Below are positions 45,640 through 56,804 of a stretch of 64,000 bases of DNA, piece after piece. Made by a program: the position numbers and the translations under genes. Source of the DNA: Diphasiastrum complanatum. Its lineage: Eukaryota; Streptophyta; Lycopodiopsida; Lycopodiales; Lycopodiaceae. Location of the stretch: NCBI GenBank assembly GCA_029204225.1, contig CM055098.1, forward strand, positions 52,026,728-52,090,727. The letters run 5' to 3'. Below the pieces are notes generated by a model, which ran no database searches, was not told where the DNA came from, and was given only the letters and a program-made list of their open reading frames with translations. The stretch's first letter is position 1; every line of letters starts with the position of its first letter.

Positions 45640-46440
45640 CTTGGAGGTACAGTGTGTTGCTGGGTTTTGCTGGGTGCAATGGTAGGGGCTCGACATTGGA
45701 TTTGTGCACGAGTCAAGACCCATGCTGGCAGAGTTTCGATTGGCAAGGTTTCTACTTGCATGGAACAGATAGGAGCAGCTGGTTTAGATATGGAAGGACA
45801 ACTCTTCACATGGTGCTCAATGCCAAATTTTCACAAGCTGGTGAAAAGCGAAGTTTGTCTAGGTAGCAAATACTAGGATGTTTACCTGCACAGATAAAGA
45901 ATTCGTGTATTGCAGAAAGTTAATGCGTTGCAAACAGAGCTTGGTTAGGATCATAGGTTTGGGCATTGGGGTCAACCACTTGAGAATTAGGATCATATTG
46001 ATAATAGACAACTTGCTCAGAGGAGTGCGTGGTTGAAGTAGTGTCATCCACATAATAAGTTGCTAGATCAACGGTATATGTATCAACAAAGTGCACATTT
46101 TGTTGTGGAGCGGGTTGATTGACGACAAACTGTTGACGTGGTGGATATTGATTGGGTGCAGTTGGTTGTGGTGGATATTCTCCTGATTGTGGCATGGGTT
46201 GTTGTGGATTGTAAGCACGGTATTGTCGATACAGGGGTTTGGATGCTACCGGATAATGGTGTTTCAATTGGGGACACTCATTAGCAATGTAATTTGTGGA
46301 CAGATCGGACACCAGACATTTTCTCTTGCTGAAAAAGATTTATATCAATATTTTTTGTGGCATTCTAGAAATCAGCAATTAGTTTATCCATATGAGTTTG
46401 TTGAGCTTTTGCCGAAGATACAACATTGGCGCCATTGCCG
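45640..46440 (-). pseudogene. Gypsy gag C-terminus with knuckles
   Basis: The - strand carries KAQQTHMDKLIADF, a knuckle remnant with NYIANECPQLKHH, a proline/glutamine-rich stretch (PPQPTAPNQYPPRQQF), VDPNAQTYDPNQALFATH, then MQVETLPIETLPAWVLTRAQ. Each piece has a counterpart in element C (54.59-55.27 kb). The N-terminal gag is cut off at about 46440. Confidence 0.72.
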
Positions 46441-47135
46441 CTCTTTCTACTCTTTTCTCATGCTTTTTGCTTGATTTCTTGCTTTTGTAATATAAAAGTT
46501 CTGTTCTGTCATGTTTTAAAACTAGTATTTACGTCTTTTGTTGATGTTTTTTGCTTGTTTTCAGCCAGAGTTGCCACTCTTTTCTCATTTTCTACTTGGT
46601 TGCTCACTTGTTGCTTTCTTTCTTGCATTTGTACTGTAAAATCTTGCTTATTTCTTTGTTTCGTTTCAGAAGGGTATCAACTTAGGATCTGCCGCACGAT
46701 CCAGTTTTTGAGAGAGGGAGAGAGAGAGCGCTGCAGCAGCAAAATCAACCTCAGCAGCAGATCTAGATGTGATTACTTTCACTGAACATTTTGCTTTTTC
46801 CCCTTTCCAAACTACCAGTTGTTGCTTGGTCAACCTTGCGGCAGGAGCTGTCATACTTTGTGATCACACAGTGAAGGCCTTTCAGGTTGGCGATCCCGAC
46901 GCAGATGCAAATGCACAAGATTTGGTTCTGTTCATTTTTGCTTCCCTGATATGAACCCAGCTTAACAGATCCTTTTTCCCACTGGAATGGCAAGGCTGAG
47001 GGTCCCCTCATCACGTGCATGGAGGCTTCTTCGCCCCTCATTCTATCTGAGAGAACCCTGCAGATTTGCCTTCATTTTTTGTTCTACTGCTCTGTTCTAC
47101 CCTCATGCTGTGGGACATGCAAAGCTTAGTAAGAG
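46441..47135. other. Unassigned sequence
   Basis: No clear coding similarity. Contains T-rich stretches and a GA run at about 46713-46728. Confidence 0.4.
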
Positions 47136-47463
47136 ATCACAGAATTTATAGCAAAGCTCAATGAAGAGAGAGACCAACTTGCGTTGGAGTTGGATGGGTT
47201 AAGAAAAATACTGAAAGATCATGGTCTACATCTGAACAATGGTGTAAAACAAGGAGGGACAACTCAGTCATCTACTGGCAAGGAGCAGCAAGGACCAAGA
47301 ATTAGATGGTGCTACAGTGTTCGATACTTCAAATAAACAAGATATCAAATTGTCAGAGCTTAAACATTCACAAGAGGGTCATGGTGCTGAGAGTCAAAAT
47401 GATGAGAGTGACCTGATTACCAAGAATAGAAGAGAAAAGAATATAGAGCAAGAAATAAACTGA
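47136..47463 (+). pseudogene. Possible exon relic encoding a coiled coil and acidic tail
   Basis: The frame reads ITEFIAKLNEERDQLALELD, then GLRKILKDHGLHLNNGVKQG, a heptad-like charged helix. A one-base shift near 47292 leads to DQELDGATVFDTSNKQDIKL, SELKHSQEGHGAESQNDESD and LITKNRREKN, with TGA at 47461-47463. The composition is that of a normal nuclear gene rather than a transposon. No family recognised. It may be a gene fragment carried by a transposon, or a dead exon. Confidence 0.35.
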
Positions 47464-48580
47464 AGTGTAATAGAAAAGAAAGACCGATACAGCGAGAGAT
47501 TATAGAGCAATTGAGAATGGCGAGCAGCAACAGCTGCTGCACCTTGTTGCTGACATATCGTCTTCTCCAGGTAGCTATGCAATAGCGAGCGCTCTACAAC
47601 CATCTCAGTCTCTCCCTGCTTGCGGCCAACTTTTTGAGAGCAACTTCTTGAGAGAAGGGGATGAGCTCATGAACCATCTCCACCTCACACTGATTCTGAC
47701 ATGTAGCGTGTTTTTTTTTGCACCAGCCCACTCGTGCAGCAGGTCTACACGCACTTGCCCAGCCAAAAAAAACGTTTTTCTTGGCGGTTTCCAGTTTGCA
47801 CGTAGCATCTGACAGGCCGTTTGCAAGATTTTCTTGGCAGTTTCCACTCAGACAGCCATTTTTCAGGTGGTGCTGGCCCTACGGTCCACCAAAAAGGCCT
47901 GTGCAAATATCAGGAAGCTTCATTTTTCTGATCACCTCATCCTACAAGTCAACAAACAACGTTGAAGGCCTGCTGCTTCTTCAAGCTGGGGTTTCTAGCT
48001 AAAAATTTGAAGAACTCTCTCCCTGTCCAGTCATTTTGGTTGTTGTAAAGCCGTCAACAGGGGCGCTCTAGGTAGAAGAATGTGTTGTCAGAGAGCCGCT
48101 AGTCTCCGTAGACAGTAGAAGACGTGAGATCAGAAGCAAAGTCGCTGCCTCTGAAACCCTTTGGAAATCTCCATAGCTGGAAATACATGAGCAAAAGAGA
48201 TAGGGTCAGTCGACGAGGGTCGCGCGCAACGATCCGGAGCAAGTCCTTAGTGCATATAAGGAGCTAGCTGCTCGGGGATCCAGTTTTGCCGCACAGATCC
48301 AGAGAGGAACGTCGGATTTTGATCCAAGCTGATGGATGGTTGTGATGAAGCACTTAGGGAGGGCCATGGGTCGTTGGATCCTTGATAGCCATTGGATCTT
48401 CTTAAATCGGTTGTGAACTTCATTTGAAAGGGCTCGAAGTGCATAAGGCACTTGAACGTCTTTAAAAAATCTTCAATTTAAAGTAGAATTTAGGTCCCTT
48501 CAAAAACTCAAATAGCCCTTACTTCCATTTCCTTTGGTCTACATGGGGTCTTCAAGCTTATTCTTACTAATTTCCATGCA
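47464..48580. other. Unassigned sequence
   Basis: No recognisable genes. GC is slightly above the local average in places. Repeated CTTAGTGCATATAAGGAG- and AGTGCATAAGGCACTT-like words appear at about 48250 and 48440. Confidence 0.4.
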
Positions 48581-49400
48581 AGACCCCACTCGCACAGCCC
48601 ATTTTTGACCTCTGCAGATCTCAAGATCCATCTTTTTCAGTTGTGCGAGTACCGATTTGAGCTCCCTTGGATTTCTTCTCAAAAACCTATTTTTTGCATT
48701 TCTAATCTGATTTTCAGGTCCTACTCGCACACTAGTAAAATCGACTAATCTTGAGCCAACTATGTGAGTTCCTCAACATTCAAATAGTTGTGCAAGTACC
48801 TCAGGTAGATTGTGCGGATAGGTTCCCCAGTGCGAGTCATTTTGACTTGTTCCCCCTATGCAAGTCATTTTTGTCAATTTTGCGTCATTACCACTACCAT
48901 AAACCAAAAACCAAGAAGCATTACCACTACCATTCTGTTGTGCGAGTCGTTTCTGTGTTGTACCAGTCATTTTTGGAGTTGTACGAGTCATTTCTGTGTT
49001 GTGAGAATCATTTTTGTATTGTACGAGTCATTTTTTGAGTTGCGCGAGCCATTTCTTGTATTGTACGAGTCATTTTTGGAGTTGTACGAGTCAATTTTGT
49101 GTTGTACGAGTCATTTCTAGAGTTGTACAAGTCATTTCTGTGTTGTACGAGTCATTTTTGAAGTTGCGCGAGTCATTTTTGGAGTTGTGCGAGTCATTTC
49201 TATGTTGTACGAGTCATTTTTTTGCGCGAGTCATCTTCTGTGTGAGTCATGTGCGAGTCGTCTGTTTCCGTCCACGAGTCATTTTTTCGCGCGAGTCATC
49301 TTCTGTGCGAGTCCTGTGCGAGTCGTCCGTATCCGTCCACGAGTCATTTTTTGTACAAGTCCCCAGTAATTTTATTGCTCTGTGGTCCATTTGAGTTGAC
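48581..49400. repeat. GTGCGAGTCATTT minisatellite, 20-21-bp unit
   Basis: From about 48938 to 49220 the unit TTGTACGAGTCATTTTTGGAG repeats about 14 times with base changes (GTGCGAG, GCGCGAG, GTACAAG variants). Two ~67-bp higher-order units follow (about 49219-49285 and 49286-49352), each containing GCGCGAGTCATCTTCTGTG, GTGCGAGTCGTC and CGTCCACGAGTCA. Scattered single words lie at 48590-48880 and about 49645. A 21-bp unit keeps frame, so all three + frames are open by construction. Confidence 0.92.
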
Positions 49401-50339
49401 TAGATCCGAAATAACTCACACAACTATATGAGTCATTCCTTGATTTTCGCAACGACTTTTGTCAGCTACAAGAATCCTAGAGGAGGTGAGTAATTTCAAA
49501 AAAAAAAAAAAAAAAACTCCCAAATAAGATAAGAAAACCCAGAACAAACTTGTAGAAATACTTTCAAGTGCAACATCTTTGATCTCTTCTAAAATAGAAC
49601 TATCTAGTACTCGCATAGCCTATTTTTTTGGCAAGATCTGGACTTGTGCGAGTCCCAAGCATGCATGCGAATTTTATCCAGAGAGGTTCATTTGTGATCA
49701 CAACGAAGACCCATAATTTCAAGCACTTGAAACTTAGTAAAATCCTCTAAGATCAACATCATATGGTTCCACTCAGGAAACTCCAAGCTCTTGCAGATAC
49801 ATGTTGCACCTAGAATTGTACATATCCATCTTACATCGCCGACAATCCTCTCTTGATGAATTCGTTATAGATCCGTCACGATAAGTTTGCCAAATCTGTC
49901 GATATCAACATCCATCACCCATCACCTAAGTGCATAGAATCTCGACATAGAGAGCGCTTGTTTTGAAACAAGTTTGCCTGAGACAGTTGTTTTTCTTGTA
50001 AGGAGTTCAATGGTATGTTAAGAGCGTTCAGATGGCAAGGAGCAAATGGCCTGTCATAATCTCAAGCTAACAAACGTTGAGTTTTCTGAGTGAAAGTTTT
50101 GTATGCTGAGTTACTACTGACCAATGGGGATCAATCCATTGCCTTCAAATCTCGAGACCGCCGATGAAGAGGCCTGTCCAAGTACTGCCACCCTCTAGTG
50201 GTAATATGAGAACATGAGACTCTAGTGAGGCAAATGACAGTGGCGTGTCAACAATGCCAAACATGTCAAACCAGGATCAGATTTCATTGGAATAACTCGA
50301 AAATACTATGAGACTCTCTGTTATCACCAATGGTAAGAT
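49401..50339. other. Unassigned sequence
   Basis: Poly-A run at about 49498-49516. Some + strand frames near 49760-50120 look coding-like (FHSGNSKLLQIHVAPRIVHI) but I cannot assign them. Confidence 0.35.
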
Positions 50340-50612
50340 AGAGAGCAAAATTGTGCTGCACATTGTCTTATACTCTACTTTCGTTGCGGATAGAGCAACT
50401 GTACTTTGCTTCTTACTAGACCAAGAAATGCAATTACCACAAAACTGAAACACATACTCTATGGTTGACCTCAATCATCACAATCACCTACCCAATTCGC
50501 ATCCACATAACCAAAGACCTTAGGTAAGCCTTCCTATCTCCTGTGCACAACCAAAATTGGATGTGCCCTTGACATATTGCAAAATGAGTTTGGCTGCCTT
50601 TCAACCCACTTT
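50340..50612 (-). pseudogene. Copia RNase H fragment
   Basis: The - strand reads STIEYVFQFCGNCISWSSKK, QSTVALSATKVEYKTMCS, with upstream homology to YVDANWVG-type residues. It aligns base by base with 23985-24250 of Copia copy B but is more decayed. It is cut at about 50612, where the Gypsy spacer begins. Confidence 0.8.
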
Positions 50613-51074
50613 TTTAGTATGCACGATTCATTTTTGACCTCCACGAATTTTGTCTTAGAGACAAACTTTTTAAAAATAGACAAAAATCATTTTTTTGCAT
50701 CAGATGCTCACACCAGAATTTGCAGACAATTCGTTGAAATTCAGAATCATCTTCAAGATTTTCTATCATCTTTGCGAATTTTGATCAGAAACATTTTTGC
50801 ACTGTCAGACAATTTTCCTATTTTAGTGCACAAAAAACACTTACAAAAATTTGCCGACCCTCAAAACAATGCCTCAAAATTCACAAACCTCATTAGGAAA
50901 TCGTGGACACTGAGCACGAATTCTAAGTAGAGTTGCAAATTTCTGACCAAAAGAGCTATAGATAGACCTCCTCTCTCCTCCCCACGAATTCATTCTAGAT
51001 TTCTGCTCTCGAGTTCATGCTGAAATTTTTCAAGTTTTTCAAACTTGCCAGAACACTCTAGAATCACTGCCACC
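50613..51074 (+). other. Conserved spacer upstream of the extra Gypsy ORF (copy F)
   Basis: Matches the - strand 42800-41924 of element E on both sides of the MITE, so it shows the MITE-free state. Contains repeated CACGAATTT, GCGAATTTTGATCAGAA and CACGAATTC words. Confidence 0.65.
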
Positions 51075-52070
51075 ATGACCTCTCGAGACTCCTTGCTCTC
51101 TCTCCATCGTCGTAAGTCCCCTAAGCCTTATTCAAGAGACATTTTTATGATCTCTATCAACAATCATGCCGAGCAACTTCTCCTGGCCAAAGATATTTTG
51201 ACAAACCTTGGTTTTGATCTCACACACTTCTGTGACCAGCAGAGCGAGAGCCTGATTCGAACTGCCTACTCAACATATTCGGATGAGTTTGACACGTTCA
51301 AAATTACATCCAAGGGTGGCCATTCTACCATCATCAACATCTCTCCCGAGCATATCTAGAGTATTGGATTTCCTAATCTAGGAGACATGATCCATGGCAA
51401 AGGCACAAGTTATGATGCCGAATATTTCATCAAGTTTCTAACAAAGGACAACAAAACTATTGCCCAAACCAACGACAAGATCATTGTTCGTCTCCTAACC
51501 AATCCCCATCTCAGAGCAGCATCAGAGATCCTCATTGCCATACCGTCAAAATGGATCGCATCCCACCGAGCGATCTTTTCTCCTTGACGCTCACCATGGA
51601 TGATCCCACTCAAAATTACAAGTGGGCAGAGAAGGTATCAGACATACTATGCGGGGCCCTAAAAGCTAGGAAACCAACCACCAAATGTGGATATCTCCTC
51701 CAAATGTTGGTCACCAAATGGTTGGGACATCGAGCGGCCGCTACTATTAGAGAGCTCGTCTATCCGAGCACCAAAAAGCGCGCCACCCCACATATATCAG
51801 CTGAGCCTATCTCACCCACACCACCAACAAAGAAGCAGAAGGGCAAGGCACTCAACATGGATGCCGCCATCTCCCCTGATATCCTATCCAGCGATATACG
51901 GACAGAATATGCTGAATCCGGTGGGAGCTTGAAAACCACTAAAGTCCCAAAGGAGGTTCTGGCACAACAAGAGGCCTTACTCCAACAAGCCCAACAACGT
52001 CGACAAGCAGTAGCAGCAGCAGCATGCAGTTCACTTGATGCAGCCGCTTCGATTGTTGTGGGGGGGATAA
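51075..52070 (+). pseudogene. Extra 3' ORF of the Gypsy family, copy F (longest)
   Basis: Start MTSRDSLLSLHRRKSPKPYS at 51075, then LLAKDILTNLGFDLTHFCDQ, SESLIRTAYSTYSDEFDTF, HGKGTSYDAEYFIKFLTKD and KTIAQTNDKI. A TAG at 51357 stands where copy E has CAG (Gln). A frame change near 51550 leads to MDRIPPSDLFSLTLTMDDPT, QNYKWAEKVSDILCGALKAR, KCGYLLQMLVTKWLG, a proline/lysine-rich hinge (SPTPPTKKQKGK), and a glutamine/alanine-rich helix (VLAQQEALLQQAQQRRQAV) that ends against the polypurine tract and LTR. About 330 codons in all. No known domain, no signal peptide or membrane segment seen. The position between pol and 3' LTR recalls env-like or accessory ORFs of other Gypsy lineages. Confidence 0.72.
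52057..52070 (+). other. Polypurine tract
   Basis: GTGGGGGGGATAA immediately precedes the LTR start TGTTAGCA. The other complete 3' LTR (58702) is preceded by AAGGAGAGGGATAA. Confidence 0.75.
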
Positions 52071-52856
52071 TGTTAGCAACTGTGCTAACACAGAGAAAAA
52101 TAAAAAGAAAGAAATAAAACTCCGTGGCATGTGTTTTGTAAGCCCACGTATGAGTATTTGTCAATAAACTTCCACCATGGCATGTGTTTTGTAAGTCCAT
52201 GAGTAGAAGCTTAAAATAGTAATAAAATAGCTTAAACTTAGATTTAGAACTTAGACTTAGAAAACTTAAGATTAGAAATATTTGTCAAGTTTTCCTAAGT
52301 TAGAAACGTTGAAATTCTAAATCCTAAGTTAGAAGTTCTAGAATGGCTAGAAATAAGTTAGTCCCATAAGTTAGTGGATGCTTATGGAAGACCCTCCTTG
52401 CCATAAAAGGAGAGGTATTTGCCATGTAAATAACACTTTTGAGATTATGCTAATTGCTCTCTCTTGAGACTATCTTGCTATTTCACTTGTGTTCCCTTTG
52501 GAAAGGTGCATAGCTTGAGGGAAGGTGCTCAGGCCTCTTCTTGCCTCCTTTTCATCGGTTTCTATATTGTGGCATGTTCTTATTTGAAAATTGCTTAGTT
52601 AGTCGCAATCTATTATTTCTATCTCCCTTTTGGATGTTAAATTAGAAGTAGTTTAATCTTCTTTCTAGTTGGGTACCGCCTTAGCAAGGTCTTATTATTT
52701 TATTAATCAGTTTTATGGAAAGCCTTGGTGCTCCCGTACTTTGTTTATTTCCATTTGGAAGCTTTGGTAGGTTCTTAAAAGTGGACGATCCTCTCTACAC
52801 TATACTACACCCGTGAGTAGATCTAGCCATCACATAATCTAGACATACTTCCAACA
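52071..52856 (+). repeat. 3' LTR of Gypsy copy F
   Basis: 786 bp, TGTTAGCAAC...ACTTCCAACA. Contains repeated GGCATGTGTTTTGTAAG, a CTTAGACTTAGA-rich U3 and a TATA-like CCATAAAAGG (about 52401). Homologous to 58702-59545, 53835-54090 (U3 part) and 36415-36664 (R-U5 part). Confidence 0.9.
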
Positions 52857-53834
52857 ACAACAACAACAATGTTATTACCATGGCAACCAAATCACTATCA
52901 TAGGCCCAATTATTTTTGTTTTTGTTTATGACGATTTCTTCCTAGATAATATGATACAAAGCTTCATGATCCCTAGTAGCATAATCCATTTGAATGCCAT
53001 GTGAAGCTTATTGGCTATTTTGGAGTGTCACCCAGAAGTTGCACCATCCTATTGTTTTTTATTATTATCATTTAATATTGCTCACACTGTGTGAACAATA
53101 CTTGCAATGCCAATGTTGCAAACAACTAGATATTGTTTACTACATCATGACAAGAATTTAGGGCATGTAAATTGGTTAATTGTAGCAAAAAAAAAATCGT
53201 TGATCGAAATTATGCCAATTTTGAAGTTAATTTTGGGAAAAAATTTCTAGCAATACTAATGCATAGTTTTGTGCACTATTGAAAATCATATGCTTGAACT
53301 TAGTTAACATTGTTTTGAGTTTCAAAATCTTTGTATGTGAGAATCATAGCGATTTTAAGTGAGTGATTGTGGCATCTGATGAATTCAAAATGGTTGAGTT
53401 GATTGTAAATTTGATTTTTTTGAGTTATTATTTGAAAATTGAATATAAGTGACTTTGTAGGATAAATGTAATGTAAGTTGAGAATCATTGCTTCTTAAGG
53501 GCCATTTGAAGGTTGTTATTGATTACTTGTAGATTTTTCAAAGTAATGTGATTGCCTTATTGGATTCTAAGTGAAATCGGATCAATTATTGGGTCACAAT
53601 TTTTTTTATCACATTTTGACAAGATAAATTATTTGCAATATAATTAGACAGTTTCCTATGCATAAGTAATTAACAACGGCTAATAAGAATGTTGATGCCC
53701 ACTTATCTTTAGTAAGTGTAACACTTATTGAGATGAACAATTGTGACTATCATATGGAGAAGCTTACAAAGATGAAGACGTTGGCATCTCCTAACTTAGG
53801 TTTCAAATCTAAGCAATATACAAGAGAGAAGAAA
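52857..53834. other. Unassigned AT-rich sequence between two Gypsy copies
   Basis: CAA repeat at 52849-52868; otherwise nothing recognised. Confidence 0.45.
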
Positions 53835-54090
53835 TGTTAGCAGCTGTGCAAACACAGCGAAAAATATAAAAAATTAAAAGAAAACTCTGTGGCATGTGTA
53901 TTGTAAGCCCATGTATGAGTATTTGCCAATAAACTTCTACCATGGCATGTGTTTTGTAAGTCCATGAGTAGAAGCCTAAAAATAATAAAATAACTTAAAC
54001 TTAGGCTTAGAACTTAGACTTAAGAAACTTAAGCTTAAAAAGATTCTAAGTTATCTTAAGTCCCAAATTAGAAACTCCTAAAGTTCTAAG
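53835..54090 (+). repeat. Truncated 5' LTR of Gypsy copy C
   Basis: Aligns with the first ~255 bp of 58702-59545. It stops abruptly at AAGTTCTAAG and continues directly into gag coding sequence. Confidence 0.85.
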
Positions 54091-55320
54091 ATACCTCTGA
54101 AACCGAAAAACTCCGACTATTCCCGATGGTACTCTATGGAACAGCCAAAGAGTATCTTAATCTTGAAGCTCCTGATCTTGCTTCTTGGACTACCCTCAAG
54201 GACGCTCTCATCAAGGTTTCAAACTCTCTAAACTGCCTCAGAGCCCATTTATCCAAATCACAAATATTAAGATGCATCGTGAAGATCTATTAGGAACTAC
54301 ATTGAGCATTTTAAACGCCTCAAGGTAGAATGTATTAACGAAAATATCACCGAAAGAATGGCCATCAAGCTGTTCTTGGTTGGACTTCCTAAAAATATAT
54401 ACGAGGACTGAAACCAGTTGACCTTTATGATCAACTTAAGGATGTAATGACTGATGCCATTCGTGAAGACGACGAGGATTTTGATGATGACTTTGATACT
54501 CATGAAAAGAAATCTAAGAATCTCGAACATCTTATATACCATCCAATCTTCTGAACTTCTGCATCAAATGGAAACCTGGCAAAAAGCTCAACAAACTCAT
54601 ATAAATAAACTCATTGTTGATTTCCAAACTGCATAAAAAATATTACTGATAAATCTTTTCCAGGGGTGTACCAACCATGACCAATTGCACTAAATCAATA
54701 CCAACCAACCCGCTCCACAACAAGTTGTGCACTTCATTGATCCGAACACCATTGATCCAGCAACTTATATGTGGACGATACTACTCAACTAGCATACTCT
54801 GAGAAAATTATATGTTATCCGGTTGACCCCAATGCCCAAACCTATGACCCTAACCAAGCGGTGTTTGCCACGCATCAACTTCCAGCAATACGAGGATGTT
54901 TTATCTACGCAGGTAAACATCCTAGTATTCGTTGCCCAGATAAATTTTGCTTTCCACCAGCTTGTGAAAATTGCGGCATTGATCATGTGAAGGATTGTCC
55001 TTCCCGATCTAAACCAGTTGCTCCTCTGTTCCATGCAAGTAGAAACATTGCTAGTCGAAACTCATCCAGCATGGGTGTTGACTCGTGCACAAACCCAATG
55101 CCAAACCCCTACAGTTGCACCCAGCAAGACCCAGCAGCATAATGTACCTCCAAGTGAAGATTCGACACCCATTGTCTATCCTCAACCATCCGAAAAAATT
55201 AGGCTGCATCACCAGTATCGATCGACGACAAATTCACAATGCAGACCAACACTCTTCCACCTCCCATAAAATACCTCACACGTCTTTTGAGAACAAAAAC
55301 TTTGAAGGCACTGAAGTCTA
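54091..55320 (+). pseudogene. Gypsy gag of copy C
   Basis: KLRLFPMVLYGTAKEYLNLE, APDLASWTTLKDALIKV, then NENITERMAIKLFLVGLPKN, AQQTHINKLIVDFQTA, and the knuckles CFIYAGKHPSIRC (about 54896) and CENCGIDHVKDC (about 54963). The tail MQVETLLVETHPAWVLTRAQ lies in another frame. At least four stops or shifts. Confidence 0.78.
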
Positions 55321-55429
55321 GGGGGATTTATTACAAGCTAATGTGACTCTCCCTTTCCACGTTTTCTGGAAACATGCGAGAAAGTGAAAACAACAAATCC
55401 AATCCACCGACACCACCACCCCTCATGAG

Positions 55430-56742
55430 TTGTCCAAAATGCCATTGCACCTAAATCCGCTCAGTGGAAGGGGCAATATCAAGATTCCAGCTACTCATCG
55501 CCAATATCGCAAAGTCCTAGCTATGCTAGATGGTCGCTCAGGTGTCAACATGAGTTTCACATCCCTAATGTTAGAATGGAATCTGAAAGACAAACTTACC
55601 AACCCACTTGTTAGCTTAGGATGGCTAAGCAAACTGTGGTTTAACCTATCGGTTTCCTCCCACAAGTTCTTCTCAAACTAGGAGGCCTGAAATTTTCTAT
55701 AGACCTAGTCATACTCGATATCCCTAGTAATGCCTATTCCTACGAGTTACTACTTGGTCACCCATGGCTCACCAATGCAAGAGTCGTTCATGACTGGAGC
55801 AAAGGACGAGTCACCTTTGGTAATAGAGATAGCTCTATTACCATTGATTCATCTGGCAAACTCAAACCCACACGTTTTCACGACAAGGGATCCTCTACTA
55901 CTAATTCATTGTTTGAGCCATACCCATCCACTCAAGAAAAAGGCCATAATGTTGAACCTACTGATATCATAAATTGGAGTCATAGTTTGGCTACCATTGA
56001 TTGTGTAAATGCCGATTATTGTGCTCAACATCAAGATGATTGTACCTATACTCCTTTGGCCGATAATGAACAATTTTTTGATCTAGACACCCCTATCATT
56101 AATATCAATTTTATTGACATTCTTCCACACAATGATGAGTTGTTAAATGTTGCATGGCTATCTACTGATGAATCAGAAGATTTTTTTGTAGATGATGAAA
56201 ATGTCTTACAAATTCAGAATTGCCCAGAAGATTTGGACATTTTTTATATTCAGAGAAATGGAGGCATTCCACTCAAGGCCTTTCTGCAGCATTCATCCAA
56301 AGTGGAAGCAGTTGCCAAGGTTACGGTCGAAAACCTAATACCAAGCTATACCATGTCAAACGACCAAACTATCCATGGGACCTCTGTGAGGAGGAAACAA
56401 ATTGACGACGAGATCCTCCATGATGTGCCACCACCTCATCCACACACCTCGTGTCCTCCAAAGCCACAACCTCGTGGCCATACCATGAAAGAAAAGATGA
56501 AGAAGCCCCTTCAAATCCAGCCGCCTGGAGACTTTACCACTGCTAGGGAAGTTCCTGATATCGCATCCACTCATATGCCAATCCTTGAACCTCCCAAGTC
56601 ACCATCTAGACAGTTAAAAGGCAAGACCCCCCTTGACTCCCTAGCACATGATGTGCCTGCATATTTGAAACACTATACGATCGAGGATGTGACCATCCAA
56701 TTACCACAAGCTCAACGTGAGCCAAATGGTAATCCACCCTAA
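55430..56742 (+). pseudogene. Gypsy protease and downstream spacer of copy C
   Basis: KVLAMLDGRSGVNM (active-site region with D-G-R in place of D-G-G/S). After a shift: LKFSIDLVILDIPSNAYSYE, LLLGHPWLTNARVVHDWSKG and VTFGNRDSSITIDSSGK. A 277-codon frame (55909-56742) continues with acidic spacer and proline-rich text (DVPPPHPHTSCPPKPQPRG). It equals the spacer in element E. Confidence 0.75.
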
Positions 56743-56804
56743 AAAGGCCCTGTTCGAACCATCACTCTCTCCTTGAGTGAGCCCAATTAAAGTAACAAAT
56801 ACAT

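Larger units (their letters stand above)
41184..46440 (-). mobile_element. Gypsy element E, truncated, with extra 3' ORF
   Basis: In the - direction: gag (46440-45640), protease (45500-44800), RNase H (44555-44390), integrase (44375-42963), spacer, a MITE insertion (42566-42198), spacer, and the extra ORF (41923-41215). No LTR remains on either side, and most RT is deleted. Coding order and wording match element C at 53.8-59.5 kb. Confidence 0.78.

Noticed and set aside
46424-46441. TTGGCGCCATTGCCGC resembling a tRNA-Asp primer-binding site on the + strand
   Set aside because: The surrounding - strand reads as gag (KAQQTHMDKLIADF nearby, homologous to 54.59 kb), and no LTR-like sequence precedes it, so the match is coincidental.
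48751-49394. Open frames rich in repeated YESFLEL / CCTSHF text
   Set aside because: Generated by the 20-21-bp minisatellite; all three frames are open together, so no coding claim is justified.
48581-49400. CRISPR-like regular short repeats
   Set aside because: Spacers are not unique, units vary and have no fixed repeat-spacer pattern, and the DNA is plant; it is a minisatellite.
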